Assembly (NCBI RefSeq): GCF_001426375.1
Contig: NZ_LMEO01000002.1
Coordinates: 1 to 39,035 of the forward strand
Reading direction: 5' to 3'
Length of the DNA: 39,035 nt
DNA from: Paenibacillus sp. Root444D2
GTDB taxonomy: Bacteria > Bacillota > Bacilli > Paenibacillales > NBRC-103111
Below, piece after piece: positions 14,776-25,285 of this stretch. Position 1 is the stretch's first letter, and every line of letters starts with the position of its first letter. The notes below the pieces were generated by a model, which saw nothing but the letters and a program-made list of their open reading frames with translations, searched no databases and was not told where the DNA came from. A program made the position numbers and the translations under genes.

Positions 14776-16929
14776 TTATAAGTTCATTTCATTCCATGTT
14801 AGCTCTGTTCGGCAAAGCGTTTGATTTGAGAAAATAAGTTTGCCTTTTACATACAAACAATAGCCTTCCTCGATATTCGGAATATCCGATAACACATCCG
14901 GTTTCCGGTAAGTGATCCGAATTTCCGTGCCTGCTACCTTCACACGGTCCAAGCAAAAATAATCCAATCCTGTATTCAGTGGATCTAGGACAATCCCATC
15001 TTTTTCAATGGTCAATCCCGCCACATGTGAAATTATCAGATCGATATAATACGAGTGATTGTATTCCTGTTCGTCACTTAACGGTTCGCCCGTTGCACTG
15101 TTGTAATGCTCAACAAGACCAGGCTGGTTTAAATCTCTTTGCATAAAATGTAGAAACGAATATTCGCGCAGATAATAGGCAAACTGACGATCGAATTGAT
15201 GATTTCTCCGCTTACTTTCCTTTGCAAGCGCATCAAGCGCGATGGAATTGGTATAAGGCCAGGTTGGGCCGTCCCAGACGCAGCCGTTCCGTCCTTTGAC
15301 AAAATGGCCCATCCAGCCCCCTTCTTGCGAATAGGCAGGACAATCCGCGGAAACAGACGGGAACGGACACTTCGTATGAAATTCCTGTTCATTGAACAGA
15401 TGCTCGATCATCCCATTGAAACGATCATCCAGGATTTCTGCCCAACCGGGATAAATCCCGACAATATTTTTGACAAACGCTTTCTCATCGGTTTGATAAT
15501 GTAGATCGTAAAAGAACTTTGTATCTTCATTCCACATTTTGTCAAGAATGTCCTGCTTGATATTGTCGGCTTGTAGATAAAATTCTTCTGCTTCCGCGTC
15601 ACCCGCTGCCTCGCACAATTTAGCAACGCCGAGCGTGTTCAAGTAGTGGTAAACCGCTCGGTCCACCCTTTTGAGATGGGTGTAGGTTGCCTTGTCCTTG
15701 GGATTTTTCGGAAATTGGTGGAAATACCAATAGCTTGGCTGATATTCTTTTCCCGTCCGCGTATGTTTGTGTTCGATCATCAAATGATCTTGGTCATTTC
15801 CGTTCACAAGCTTCCATGCCGAAATATTCGATTTCATGGCAGGCAGTATCTCCGCTATCATCTCGGTGTTTCGATGCACGAGATAAAGCTGATATGCGGC
15901 CCAGCAAGAGAAGTTGGCAAACGAATGCATGATGGTATCTACCGTTAAGCAGCTAAACATGCCGTCTTCGCCGGGTGCATTCTTCATGTTTCGCAACGGA
16001 CCTTCACTATATATCGGATCGTGATACCATCTGGCATCCATCAGATGCAGTGGAACGGACAGATTGATCAGCTTGCTGAACTCCCACCCTCCTTTGCTGA
16101 AGGGTTTTTTACTTTTTTTATGAGATCTTCCCTCGTAAAACAATGGATAGGACAAGTGACCGTACTGTGGATCTGCCAAATTATGCCGAAGCAGAAACCA
16201 ACGATAGGTCCAAGTCTTATTTAACACAGGGTCGCTGCTGGTAAATGTCGGTGTTTTTTCAAACCAGATTTGATACTCATTACGCTGATTTTCTATGACC
16301 TGATCGGTTGTGTAAACGCTTTCCGCATACGCCGAAGCCCGTTCCCTCAGCAAGTCGGTATGATCCTGACCGGAAATTCCAAATGCCGCTGAGACGATAA
16401 TATCTTTGGATTCTCCTGGTTTCAAACGCACTTCTTCGAACAATGCGGGATCGCTGACGGCAATTACACCTGCGATGTCAAAGCTGTAATGCTCGATGTT
16501 AAACATGCCATATAGATAATTCCCTTTGCATTCCGAGAACGCATCTCCATACGTCTCCAATCGTAATACGAGCTCCTCGCTGCTTCGATTTGTCCAAGTC
16601 TGACAGGAAACTGCACAGTCGTTCCAAGAGATGAACTTGCGCTCAACCAATGAAAGACGATTACCTGTATATGCCATGAGCAAGTGACTCGGAAACCATT
16701 CGGTCTGGCACGGCTCAAAGCTTTCTTCCAAATTGTTCGTTATCTTAAACAACAAAGGAATATTGACTTTGTGAATAAAATCGAACCGTCCGGAAAAACC
16801 AGGTACGGGATCCAAATAATCGGCCCACAACCGCGCTCCGGTCGAACCGAGCAAGAGTGCACCGGGGAGCGTACGAAGCGCTTTTTTTCCCGCGCGCAAT
16901 TTTTCGTCCAATCGGCTGCCAGCTGGCAT
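14776..16929 (-). CDS. MGH1/GH63-like (alpha/alpha)6 glycoside hydrolase
   Basis: A predicted exo-glycosidase. The N-terminal third (about 1-240) is beta-rich. The rest is an alpha-helical toroid with GGWEFSKLINLSVPLHLMDA, PGEDGMFSCLTVDTIMHSFA and GCVWDGPTWPYTNSIALDAL, the last being characteristic of MGH1/GH63/trehalase-like barrels. Conserved acidic residues in GEDGMF and CVWDGPTWP are candidate catalytic or binding residues. A short C-terminal beta domain ends the 717-residue chain. No signal peptide is present. The start has GGGAGGT 5 bp upstream. It is the first gene behind the promoter at 16982-17035 and is followed by a sialidase-like protein and the regulator. No specific enzymatic family was recognised, so the substrate is open. 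Confidence 0.8.
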   Translation of the reverse strand: MPAGSRLDEKLRAGKKALRTLPGALLLGSTGARLWADYLDPVPGFSGRFDFIHKVNIPLLFKITNNLEESFEPCQTEWFPSHLLMAYTGNRLSLVERKFISWNDCAVSCQTWTNRSSEELVLRLETYGDAFSECKGNYLYGMFNIEHYSFDIAGVIAVSDPALFEEVRLKPGESKDIIVSAAFGISGQDHTDLLRERASAYAESVYTTDQVIENQRNEYQIWFEKTPTFTSSDPVLNKTWTYRWFLLRHNLADPQYGHLSYPLFYEGRSHKKSKKPFSKGGWEFSKLINLSVPLHLMDARWYHDPIYSEGPLRNMKNAPGEDGMFSCLTVDTIMHSFANFSCWAAYQLYLVHRNTEMIAEILPAMKSNISAWKLVNGNDQDHLMIEHKHTRTGKEYQPSYWYFHQFPKNPKDKATYTHLKRVDRAVYHYLNTLGVAKLCEAAGDAEAEEFYLQADNIKQDILDKMWNEDTKFFYDLHYQTDEKAFVKNIVGIYPGWAEILDDRFNGMIEHLFNEQEFHTKCPFPSVSADCPAYSQEGGWMGHFVKGRNGCVWDGPTWPYTNSIALDALAKESKRRNHQFDRQFAYYLREYSFLHFMQRDLNQPGLVEHYNSATGEPLSDEQEYNHSYYIDLIISHVAGLTIEKDGIVLDPLNTGLDYFCLDRVKVAGTEIRITYRKPDVLSDIPNIEEGYCLYVKGKLIFSNQTLCRTELTWNEMNL

Positions 16930-16981
16930 GGATGACCTCCCATCCCATAACTGCTTATGGGTGTATTCTATTACGATGTCT

Positions 16982-17035
16982 ATTATATCGAATTCATCTG
17001 AGAGATGGATGGTGGTTATCCGCTCAAACTATAGG
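16982..17035 (-). promoter_or_regulatory. Promoter with CCTATA operator upstream of the MGH1/regulator operon
   Basis: Minus-strand reading: CCTATA (17035-17030), 16 bp, a degenerate proximal half-site ACCATC (17013-17008), 20 bp, TATAAT (16987-16982). The distal half-site and -10 box sit at the same spacing as in the other two promoters. The sequence around the distal site, GCATGATTGACCTATAG, matches the one before the transporter operon in 16 of 17 bases. No good -35 box is present. The operator starts right after the stop codon of the upstream gene (17040). Leader length is about 45-50 bases. Confidence 0.65.
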
Positions 17036-17039
17036 TCAA

Positions 17040-18023
17040 TCATGCCAAATCTGCAAGTGTGATTTTCCAGAAGGCAATGCGTTCACGCTTCCAAGTATAG
17101 GTCACATATAGGTCAAGACCGCTTGCAACTATAGCCGGATAGGAATACTGTTTCTCACCTTCATCCAGCACAATTTCATTTTCCCATGTATGGCCATTAT
17201 CTTGTGAAAGCCGAATGACGAGCGGCGTTCTCGGTCCCTTATTCTTCCCGTGCTCCGGTCGAGTAGGATTGTAGATCAGCGCGATTGTACCATTGTTAAG
17301 CTTCACAAGATCAATTCCGCTGTTATTGTTGGGTAATTCGGTAGGATACGCAGCACACCACGTTCTTCCCCCGTCCATCGAATCGCTGCGATATATAGAC
17401 CCTTCGGTGCTTCGGGTGAGCATATGCACGATTCCAGGGACAGATTCCCATAAGGTCGGCTGAATAATGCCCTTTCCTTTCATACGGCTGTGTTCCAACG
17501 GGACGATTTCACTTCGAGTCCAGGTCTCGCCTCCATCGAACGATAGGTCTACAAATGCATCCCAGGCTGGTTCCAGTGAAGCAGGGGCCGCAATCGTACC
17601 GTCGTGCAGCACAATCGGCTTATTTTTGACAGGTCCCCTTCCTCCCTTATCCCCCTCAACCAAAGGAAGCGGAGACGTCCATGTATGTCCGTTATCTGTT
17701 GAACGAATAACCATGGTTTCCCATTCGGCAATATTAGTTCCGACTTTATAATATAGAAAAAGAATGCCTTTATTCGTTCGGAAAATGACGGGATTCCAAT
17801 GAGGAACATCCTCTTGATCCGCCACTTTCACGGGTGGTGTCCATCCCTTGTCTCCCCTGCGCGATATCCAAATCGCAACATCCCCGGCTTTCTCTCTTGT
17901 TCCTCCGAACCATGCGGCAATCACATCGCCCCCTGGCAGCAGTTCCAAAGTGGATGCGTGACAGCTGAGGAAGGGTCTCTCCTCCTCAAAAATGAATTCC
18001 TTCACGGTATTGACATATCTCAT
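17040..18023 (-). CDS. Sialidase-like beta-propeller protein (COG4692 type), copy 2
   Basis: Four Asp boxes are visible: [24 protein letters not shown] and SQDNGHTW. Family-typical stretches are [40 protein letters not shown] and YSYPAIV. At 327 residues it is a single propeller with no signal peptide. It overlaps the GH95 gene by four bases (ATGA), so translation is coupled, and it is the last gene of the block starting at 27968. It is clearly related to the product of 13674-14738, but the two belong to differently started operons. The family is annotated as predicted neuraminidase, but true sialidase activity is not established. Another exo-acting role, for example on Kdo-like or neutral sugars, is possible. 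Confidence 0.85.
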   Translation of the reverse strand: MRYVNTVKEFIFEEERPFLSCHASTLELLPGGDVIAAWFGGTREKAGDVAIWISRRGDKGWTPPVKVADQEDVPHWNPVIFRTNKGILFLYYKVGTNIAEWETMVIRSTDNGHTWTSPLPLVEGDKGGRGPVKNKPIVLHDGTIAAPASLEPAWDAFVDLSFDGGETWTRSEIVPLEHSRMKGKGIIQPTLWESVPGIVHMLTRSTEGSIYRSDSMDGGRTWCAAYPTELPNNNSGIDLVKLNNGTIALIYNPTRPEHGKNKGPRTPLVIRLSQDNGHTWENEIVLDEGEKQYSYPAIVASGLDLYVTYTWKRERIAFWKITLADLA

Positions 18024-20395
18024 TCTTTAACCTCCGATACAGGAACGATTTCGTAATAGAATCCTTCGCCTGTTTCAAACACCGACTTGTCATTAGACGA
18101 ACGGTAGATTTGTCCATTTAGGAGGATTTGAACCGGCTGAGCGGTCCATAGCCGACACTTCTTACCTGCAATCGACTTAATGAAAGCACGTGATAGTTTT
18201 CCATCCTCCCATTCCATGTCGATTTCAAACCCACCGCGGGCTCTCAATCCCTTCACGCTACCACGCCTCCACTGGAGCGGTAAGGCCGGCAGGAGCTGGA
18301 TCACTCCTGCATGGCTTTGCAGCAGCATTTCCGCAATGCCTGACATGCCGGCAAAATTACCGTCAATTTGGAAAATATTCATCTTCACCTTCGGATGCCG
18401 GTGAGCATTCATCATATTGGGGTGCAGACCAGCCAGCAAGTCGTTTAAGAATCGACGCGCCTCTTTCGGCTCACCCAACCGCGCCCAAAAGTTGACTGTC
18501 CAAGCGCAGCTCCAGCCCGTGTGCGCTCCGCCATGGGCAAGACGGCGTTCGAGTGTTTTCTTGCAGGCTTCGAACAGCTCAGGCTGTCCATGTCGTGTAA
18601 CTTGATCCAGTGGATGAAGAGCGACCAAATGTCCGATGTGTCGATGTCCCGGTTCCATCTCCTCGAAGTCTTCGTCCCATTCCTGCAGCTGTCCGAATTT
18701 TCCGATTCGGAACGGGGGGATTCGGCTTAATGCCGTTTCAAGTTGTCCCCTAAACGTGTCATCTAGATTTAGAATGCGGCTGGCCTCCATGCAGTGGGCA
18801 AACAATCCCTTGATTAGCGCCAAATCCATCGTTGTTCCTTTCGTTACACTGCTACGCTGGCCGTCCGGGGTAATGAAGAAATTTTCCGGGGAAGTGGACG
18901 GGCAGGTGACCAAATAGCCATTCGGGTCCTCGATAAGAAAGTCCAGACAAAACAGCGCGGCTTCTTTCATTGCCGGATACACTTGTTTGAGAAATTGTTC
19001 ATCCTGGCTGAAAGCGTAATGCTCCCACAAGTGTTGGCATAACCAAGCGCCGGCCATCGGCCAAAATGCCCAACTGGGCGATCCGCCTACCGGCGTCGCC
19101 GTACGCCACAAATCAATGTTGTGATGCGCAGTCCATCCCCTGCTGCGGTAATGGATACTGGCCACTTTCCGGCCTGTGATCCTTAAATCTTCGATCAGAT
19201 CAAACAGCGGTCGATGGCATTCCGCAAGATTGCCAACCTCCGCCGGCCAATAGTTCATTTCAACATTAATATTCGTTGTCCAGCTGCTGCACCACGGTGG
19301 TTGGATCTTATCGTTCCAAATGCCTTGCAGATTCGCCGGCTGCGTACCAGAACGGGAGCTGGATATGAGTAAATATCTCCCGAACTGAAAGAACAGTGCA
19401 GCGAGACCAGCATCGTCATTCCCGTTTTTAACCGCTTGGATGCGGACATCCGTAGGTAGAATATTTTTGTTTTCCCCTCCATCGCTAATGTCGATAGAAA
19501 CTCTGTCAAATAGTGCGGCGTATTCGCTCCTATGCTGCTCTTTCAGACGATCGTACCCCAGTCGTACAGCATTCGTAACCCATGCAGTACACAAGTCTGA
19601 AGGATCTTTACCCAGTACGACCGGATCCTTCTCGAAGCCGTTGTAACTGGTAGCAGAAGCCAGCAGCAGAGTAACTGATCCTTTTCCGCTGAAGCGAATC
19701 CGCCCGCCGCTGACTTCCACCCTTCCGCTCTCCGCTGCTGCTTGAAGCTGGATTTCGAAGCCGATTCCTTTCCCCTCGGCATAGAGAATGGGATCGGATG
19801 ATTTGACCGTGTTAGGCAAAACATGATAGGGGCAGCGGCCGGAGAGCGTCACCCGGTCTACAGAAGTTTTGCGTACGGAAAACTGCAGCGGGCTGTGAAG
19901 GACGGCAGTAAAACTGGTTTTTTTCTCGCTGTGCAGACGTATCGCCATCACTTGATCAACGGCAGATACGAACACTTCACGTGTGAAAACAGAGCCATTT
20001 TGACAGTAACGCACCCGTACAATTCCAGCTTCCAGATCTAATTCCCTGTGATAATTCGATATTTCGCCCTCTTCGTCATAGATAAGCTCCAAATCCCCGA
20101 GAGGCATGTAGGACTCGATATCAGGCCCTTCCATGTACTGTTCAATAATCTGCTCCGCTTCTGCGTACTTTTTCGAAAATATCATTTCACGCACAGGGTC
20201 CAAATGCCGCTCCGCATCATAGCGGACCGTCTCCCGGGGTTCCCCCGACCAAAGCGTATCCTCATTCAATTGAATGCGTTCCCGGTTCGTGCCGCCATAC
20301 ACCATACCGCCAAACCGACCGTTGCCGATAGGAAGCGCTTCGAACCAATCTTTGGCCGGCTGGGTATACCAGAGTGTGGATCTCTTATTGGACAT
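18020..20395 (-). CDS. GH95-family alpha-L-fucosidase / alpha-L-galactosidase, second copy
   Basis: A full-length GH95 enzyme (791 residues). The N-terminal beta-sandwich carries [15 protein letters not shown] and [11 protein letters not shown]. The barrel has [11 protein letters not shown] (catalytic Asn region), [19 protein letters not shown] (acid Glu region) and [12 protein letters not shown] (Asp region). Compared with the GH95 at 257-2623, the loop after HHN differs ([12 protein letters not shown] versus [12 protein letters not shown]), which suggests a different sugar or linkage preference. There is no signal peptide. The start at 20395 has GGGAG 7 bp upstream; longer in-frame starts overlap the upstream gene. 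It sits between the orphan TIM-barrel gene and the sialidase-like gene and overlaps the latter by four bases. Confidence 0.92.
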   Translation of the reverse strand: MSNKRSTLWYTQPAKDWFEALPIGNGRFGGMVYGGTNRERIQLNEDTLWSGEPRETVRYDAERHLDPVREMIFSKKYAEAEQIIEQYMEGPDIESYMPLGDLELIYDEEGEISNYHRELDLEAGIVRVRYCQNGSVFTREVFVSAVDQVMAIRLHSEKKTSFTAVLHSPLQFSVRKTSVDRVTLSGRCPYHVLPNTVKSSDPILYAEGKGIGFEIQLQAAAESGRVEVSGGRIRFSGKGSVTLLLASATSYNGFEKDPVVLGKDPSDLCTAWVTNAVRLGYDRLKEQHRSEYAALFDRVSIDISDGGENKNILPTDVRIQAVKNGNDDAGLAALFFQFGRYLLISSSRSGTQPANLQGIWNDKIQPPWCSSWTTNINVEMNYWPAEVGNLAECHRPLFDLIEDLRITGRKVASIHYRSRGWTAHHNIDLWRTATPVGGSPSWAFWPMAGAWLCQHLWEHYAFSQDEQFLKQVYPAMKEAALFCLDFLIEDPNGYLVTCPSTSPENFFITPDGQRSSVTKGTTMDLALIKGLFAHCMEASRILNLDDTFRGQLETALSRIPPFRIGKFGQLQEWDEDFEEMEPGHRHIGHLVALHPLDQVTRHGQPELFEACKKTLERRLAHGGAHTGWSCAWTVNFWARLGEPKEARRFLNDLLAGLHPNMMNAHRHPKVKMNIFQIDGNFAGMSGIAEMLLQSHAGVIQLLPALPLQWRRGSVKGLRARGGFEIDMEWEDGKLSRAFIKSIAGKKCRLWTAQPVQILLNGQIYRSSNDKSVFETGEGFYYEIVPVSEVKE

Positions 20396-20421
20396 AGACT
20401 CTCTCCCCATCTGTCGCTTGC

Positions 20422-23133
20422 TTACTCGTACAGCCAATCCAATGTGTTGATGCCGTCGTTTTTGTGCTCGACATTCCTTGGCCGAATTTCTAGATCAGCA
20501 GGTACGACGCCCAAGATCAAGTAAGCTCCCTTGCCGAAATCAAGCGAATGCCGCCCTGCTTCGTAACGAAACGTATGGACATTGACAGATGGATACGCGT
20601 ACAAACGCAATCCTTTTTGCAATACCGGAGCATACCCGCCCAAGTCATCCGCGTGTGTGTTTTCCTCCAAGCTTGGAACTTGAAGCCACTGCTCATCTTT
20701 CGAATTGAAATAGCCGATCAACACCTTGGATGGCTGCTGCAATTCGATATCGATCGTCACTCCGCTCAGACCCGCTTCCATTTGGCTGAACCGGATTCCC
20801 GTTAAACCATCCAGCTCCTCTGCACAACCGACGATGTGAATATCCCCATCCACAAACACTTGTGCTTCCTTCTCAATCAGGAATGTTTCCGCGTTTCCGG
20901 ACAGCAAGGTGAACGGAACCTCCCGATATGGAACAATCGGTTCTTTCATATTCTTCAACGCCTCAGGCAGGGTGCCAGACTTTAATTCACCCAGATGGAA
21001 CTGAAAGCGTTCTAGCTCTAACTCATAGACTGGCAAACACCCCGTCCAGTGCTTGAATTCAAGACCATTACGAATCGGCACTTTCCGCTGCGGCGTCTGC
21101 ATACTATTGGCGAATAAATAAGTCTTTTCCGTCAAAGCCGTCAGCGCTCGGTAGCTATTCAGGCTGCTCTCAAGCTGCTCAGCGGCCTCTTCCAACCATT
21201 CCAACTGCGTGAAATACTCCCCCTGAACCCTAAACTTGTAAGTCAAAATTAGCAATGCCGCCCGAACTTTATGCACATATACATGTACCATATGACGAAT
21301 CGCATGCATGTCATCGAACAAGCGATCAAATTCATCCCAGTTTCGTTTCACCAACTTGCGCGCCCTTTGGATCGCTTGCACGGCATCTTCCGCATGCCGA
21401 CTGACATCAGCGATAATTTCAGGCGGGGTCTCCCCGACGTGCGGTTCGCCTTTCAACTCCCGGATCACATATTCCTCCAGCCGTTCACCTTGAGGCGACT
21501 GGGACTCCCATAAATCTGGCCACGGCATGTGCCGTTCCGGATTCGTCAATTGACTCATAGTCATCCCTAGGCTCATCGTTTGACGGTTGCCTTCGGTAAT
21601 GCCGAATCGTCGCAGCAACTTGGGCGCACATTCTCCGGACGCTTCGTATGCGTCCAGTATCGCTTCGCCTGCTTCCGGGCTGCCGTATCTTCGGCCAAGC
21701 ACTTCGATCCAGTAATGCCGTTCGGCTGCTTGATCACGATCCGGGTTCCAAGCGTAACGGAACCAGGCTGCGAACCATATCCAATCGCGGTCCAGTTGTT
21801 TCAGCCTTGGCTCCGCCAAATCCGGCGAAAACGGCCAATCCCAGAAAAACAACGGATACAGATGCAGTCCGTTCGCTTTCAGCCGATATTTAGCCGCCTG
21901 CATACATTTTTGGATAAACGAAGGCGCCCCGAATCGGAAAGGCTCCAGGTTAGCAAGTATATGTACATTGACGATATGAATTGTCTTCAACGATCCTAGA
22001 CGGTTATGAATGTCCTGCCATTTGCCTCGAGGTGTATAAGTGGTCAACGATTCGCCGTTATATTTGGCCTCCGTATACAGATTCGGATACAGAGGCAGTG
22101 CCGCCTCAATGACCTTTTGCGGCTCGATCGCGTGTGAACGTAGAATGATCGGCGGCTTTTCCTTCACATTTGAATCCTTAAGCCCTTCCAACAAGCCTGC
22201 TAGAATCGTTTCGTTAAACCATTCCACTCCGTAGATTTGCCCCTGCAGTGCTTCTCCGAGGCAGACCATCATCCCCACGTTAGGGAATGATCGAACGAAA
22301 GAGGCGATCGATTTCTTATAGTAATCGCTAGTTAACGGCAGCGGCTTCGGTTGATGCAGCTTCAACCCGTGCTTTTCCGCAAAAGGCAGCGGAATATGAA
22401 TGTTGTAAAACTTCAATACGAGCCATATGCCTCGTTTGTCCGCTTCTTGCGCCACCCAACGGAACGTTTCAACGTTCAGCGCGAACTCTTCTTCCGTAAC
22501 TTCAAGCGCCTCTGGGTAATCCTCCAATCTCACTAGTGAGGAGAAGGGATGGCCAGCCCACAAATAGACAATGTTGCACCGCTGCTCCAGTAACATGTCG
22601 AGAAAATCTTGCCACAATGACCGGTCGTAAAACCAGGGAAAGCGTGTGGGGGTAATCGGATATTCATACGTTTGACGGGGCGGTTCGACGGTTGTTTTCT
22701 GCAGTCCGATCGCCGGCCCCCTAAGTGCGAATCGCGGAGCGTCCCCGTAGGCGATATCTTCGGGCAGAAGCCTTGCAGCGCGAACACGCTGCGCAAGCTC
22801 CATACAGCCGTATAATATTCCGGAATCGTTGCCCCCGGAAACCGTGATTAGATTGCCCGGGCAATCGGCGATATAAAACCCTTCTCCCTCTGGAGCTTCC
22901 GTGTGATATAGGAGTACGTCACGTTCTTCCAACTGCCGAAGCAAGTCAGATTCATTGCGGTTTCCCACATAGATTTTTCTTCCCGTTACTGACCGATAGC
23001 TGTCCCACGTCCAGGATACTTCTTCAACTTTCACATCATATCCGCAGTCCAGCAGCGCTTGTTTCAGCAGCCGGATGCCATTTTCCACCCGTGGGGCAGG
23101 ATTGGGTGCGTATCCAAGAGTGATGACTTTCAT
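20422..23133 (-). CDS. Large orphan protein, predicted TIM-barrel glycoside hydrolase with zincin-like N-domain
   Basis: I do not recognise a characterised family. Residues about 1-140 resemble the N-terminal domain shared by GH20/GH67/GH84-like enzymes ([43 protein letters not shown]). A probable TIM barrel follows from about 150 to 430 ([73 protein letters not shown]). A helical region (about 440-650) and a C-terminal beta domain complete about 903 residues. The Glu residues in CLGEALQG and [11 protein letters not shown] are candidate catalytic acids. There is no signal peptide. The ATG at 23133 fits the N-domain start, but the GGAGG site is 13 bp away, longer than usual. It lies between GH29 and GH95 genes, implying a role in removing a linked sugar. 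Confidence 0.7.
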   Translation of the reverse strand: MKVITLGYAPNPAPRVENGIRLLKQALLDCGYDVKVEEVSWTWDSYRSVTGRKIYVGNRNESDLLRQLEERDVLLYHTEAPEGEGFYIADCPGNLITVSGGNDSGILYGCMELAQRVRAARLLPEDIAYGDAPRFALRGPAIGLQKTTVEPPRQTYEYPITPTRFPWFYDRSLWQDFLDMLLEQRCNIVYLWAGHPFSSLVRLEDYPEALEVTEEEFALNVETFRWVAQEADKRGIWLVLKFYNIHIPLPFAEKHGLKLHQPKPLPLTSDYYKKSIASFVRSFPNVGMMVCLGEALQGQIYGVEWFNETILAGLLEGLKDSNVKEKPPIILRSHAIEPQKVIEAALPLYPNLYTEAKYNGESLTTYTPRGKWQDIHNRLGSLKTIHIVNVHILANLEPFRFGAPSFIQKCMQAAKYRLKANGLHLYPLFFWDWPFSPDLAEPRLKQLDRDWIWFAAWFRYAWNPDRDQAAERHYWIEVLGRRYGSPEAGEAILDAYEASGECAPKLLRRFGITEGNRQTMSLGMTMSQLTNPERHMPWPDLWESQSPQGERLEEYVIRELKGEPHVGETPPEIIADVSRHAEDAVQAIQRARKLVKRNWDEFDRLFDDMHAIRHMVHVYVHKVRAALLILTYKFRVQGEYFTQLEWLEEAAEQLESSLNSYRALTALTEKTYLFANSMQTPQRKVPIRNGLEFKHWTGCLPVYELELERFQFHLGELKSGTLPEALKNMKEPIVPYREVPFTLLSGNAETFLIEKEAQVFVDGDIHIVGCAEELDGLTGIRFSQMEAGLSGVTIDIELQQPSKVLIGYFNSKDEQWLQVPSLEENTHADDLGGYAPVLQKGLRLYAYPSVNVHTFRYEAGRHSLDFGKGAYLILGVVPADLEIRPRNVEHKNDGINTLDWLYE

Positions 23134-23164
23134 CGTTTTTACCCAACCTCCATTCTTTCTCACT

Positions 23165-24469
23165 TTATTTTAAAAACAGTTCGATGACCGGCACCGTAAC
23201 ATTCGGTTTCTTGACAGGAAGCGATAAGGTCACTGTATGCTCATCTCGCCCTTCTTTGTAGGCTCCGTTATCCATACCGCTTGGCACAAAGCCTTCTTTA
23301 AATCTGATTTCCGATGCGTCGTTTAGGAATTGGGCATACTCCACTTTGCCGGCGAATCCGTGAAGATGGATATTTTTGAAAGGCCAGCTGTACACATGCA
23401 CGTACATGCGATTCAACTGCGGATTGTAAGTTAACCGACAATCATCGGGGCAAACGAATGTATCCGGAGCTTGTGTGCATCCGTAGATGGAACGGTTGTG
23501 TCGCTTCATCCATTCCCCCATTCCCTTCAACCGGTCTACGGCACGCTCATCGAATTCACCGCGTCCGGTTGGGCCGACATTCAGTAATAGATTGCCACCC
23601 TTACTCACGGTATCAATCATCATTTTGATCAGCAATTCGACGCTTTTCCATGACTCTTCTTCCCGGTGATAGCCCCATGAACCACTAAAGGTATGGCAAG
23701 TTTCCCATACGACGCGCTTTCCGTTTACCTGGACCCACTTGGTCGGCATATACTGTTCAGGGGTTGTGATATCGCCGCCAACCTGTAAGCGGTCGTTCAA
23801 TAATATGTGCGGCTGTAAGTTGCGGATCATTTTGACTAGCTCTTCACTGCCCCAATCTTCCTTGCCTTTGCCCGCCAAACCGTTTTCTTCCGGGAACGAA
23901 AAATCATAAAATAACAGATCTACTTGACCGAAATCAGTCAGCAATTCCTTCGTTTGTCCATACAAATAGTTCCGGTAATTGGCGAAGTCCAGCGTTGTGT
24001 TCCCAGCGATATTATTAGCATCGAAACGAAGCGGATGCTTCGGATCAACCGTATAATGGGGATGATGCCAGTCTAACAGGGAATAATATAAACCAACCTT
24101 CATATCGCGTTTACGAAACGCATCTACCATAGGTCTTAGCACATCTCGCCCAGCCGGCGAATTCGTCGCTTTATAATCGGTGAGCTTGCTGTCCCATAAA
24201 CAAAAGCCCTCATGGTGCTTTGTCGTCACCACGAAGTACTTCATGCCTGCGTCAGAAGCGAGCTGTGCCCAAAGATCGGGATCGTACAAATCGGGATCAA
24301 ATCTTTTGAAATACTTTTGGCTGTACTGTTCCCCGCTCAATTTTTCCCGGGATTGCAGCCATTCATGCCTCGCTGCAAGTGAATATAGTCCCCAATGGAT
24401 AAACATGCCGAATCGGTCATGTGTAAACCATTCACTGTCGCCTGCGGTTTTCTCAACTTCGAATGTCAT
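23165..24469 (-). CDS. GH29-family alpha-L-fucosidase
   Basis: A retaining exo-alpha-L-fucosidase. Typical N-terminal motifs are FGMFIHWGLYS and KYFVVTTKHHEGFCLWDS. The nucleophile Asp is expected in QVDLLFYDFSFPEE. The later family stretch WETCHTFSGSWGY and the NLLLNVGPTGRGEFD motif confirm the family. The barrel ends near residue 335, and a short beta domain finishes the 434 residues, the normal family size. There is no signal peptide. The start has AAGGGAG 7 bp upstream. It lies between the SDR gene and the orphan TIM-barrel gene in one operon. With the two GH95 enzymes, it argues strongly that alpha-L-fucose or a close relative (L-galactose, 2-O-methyl-fucose) is a component of the glycan. 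Confidence 0.94.
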   Translation of the reverse strand: MTFEVEKTAGDSEWFTHDRFGMFIHWGLYSLAARHEWLQSREKLSGEQYSQKYFKRFDPDLYDPDLWAQLASDAGMKYFVVTTKHHEGFCLWDSKLTDYKATNSPAGRDVLRPMVDAFRKRDMKVGLYYSLLDWHHPHYTVDPKHPLRFDANNIAGNTTLDFANYRNYLYGQTKELLTDFGQVDLLFYDFSFPEENGLAGKGKEDWGSEELVKMIRNLQPHILLNDRLQVGGDITTPEQYMPTKWVQVNGKRVVWETCHTFSGSWGYHREEESWKSVELLIKMMIDTVSKGGNLLLNVGPTGRGEFDERAVDRLKGMGEWMKRHNRSIYGCTQAPDTFVCPDDCRLTYNPQLNRMYVHVYSWPFKNIHLHGFAGKVEYAQFLNDASEIRFKEGFVPSGMDNGAYKEGRDEHTVTLSLPVKKPNVTVPVIELFLK

Positions 24470-24505
24470 AGTCTCGCTCCCTTGTTATGATTAACCGTTC
24501 GATCT

Positions 24506-25285
24506 TTAATCGAAGACCTGCAATACAGACCTACCTCCGTCCACAACGAGATTCGCTCCCGCAATGAATCCCGCTTCATCAGATGCAAGAAAAACGGCCG
24601 CATTCGCCACGTCCTCCGGCTTACCGAATCGCCCGACAGGGTGTGTTGCCAGCATGGCACTGCGTTTCTGTTCCCGGTTTGGATAGGACTGCATGTAGGT
24701 CTCGGCAAGCGGGGTTTCAATAAACCCCGGGCTAATGGTATTCGCACGGATTCCCTGACCACCGAAATCGACACAAATCCCTTGTGCCATCGCAAGCATG
24801 CCTGCCTTGGAAGAGTGATAAGGGAAATGATTTCGCTGTGTACGGATAACATGAGTCGAGCCGATGTTGACTATGCTGCCAACACCCTGTTCCATCATGA
24901 ACGGAATGGCGTGCTTGCAGCAGTACCAAGCGCTTTTCAAATTCAAATTCATCACGTGATCCCAAGCTGCTTCGTCAGCTGTCACCACGTTCGCACTGCA
25001 AGTAACCCCGGCGTTGTTAACGAGAATATGCAGGGCGCCGAAATATGTTTTGGCAGCTTCCATCAAGGCAATTACGCTGTTTTCGGCGCGAATATCGGCA
25101 TGGACAAACAAGGCATTCCCACCTGCCTCTACGATCTCTTCGACGACCCGAACTCCCGCTTCGGATATGTCATTGACGATCACGCAGGCACCCTCTTCGG
25201 CGAATCGCCGTGCAACAGCCTCTCCAATACCGGAAGCTGCACCGGTAACAACAGCTACTTTATGCTCCAATCTCATGCGCGACAT
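24506..25285 (-). CDS. SDR-family oxidoreductase, possible L-fucose (sugar) dehydrogenase
   Basis: A classical short-chain dehydrogenase of 259 residues. It has the cofactor motif TGAASGIG, the NNAG motif (ILVNNAGVT), the catalytic Ser in NIGSTHV and Tyr/Lys in YHSSK. The C-terminal motif FIAGANLVVDGG is family-typical. The start overlaps the end of the GH78 gene by 26 bp, and a GGAG lies just upstream of the ATG, so the two genes are translationally linked. Its place between rhamnosidase and fucosidase genes suggests oxidation of a released sugar such as L-fucose or L-rhamnose to a lactone, the first step of a non-phosphorylating route. SDR sequences alone do not settle substrate, so a different alcohol substrate is possible. 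Confidence 0.88.
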   Translation of the reverse strand: MSRMRLEHKVAVVTGAASGIGEAVARRFAEEGACVIVNDISEAGVRVVEEIVEAGGNALFVHADIRAENSVIALMEAAKTYFGALHILVNNAGVTCSANVVTADEAAWDHVMNLNLKSAWYCCKHAIPFMMEQGVGSIVNIGSTHVIRTQRNHFPYHSSKAGMLAMAQGICVDFGGQGIRANTISPGFIETPLAETYMQSYPNREQKRSAMLATHPVGRFGKPEDVANAAVFLASDEAGFIAGANLVVDGGRSVLQVFD

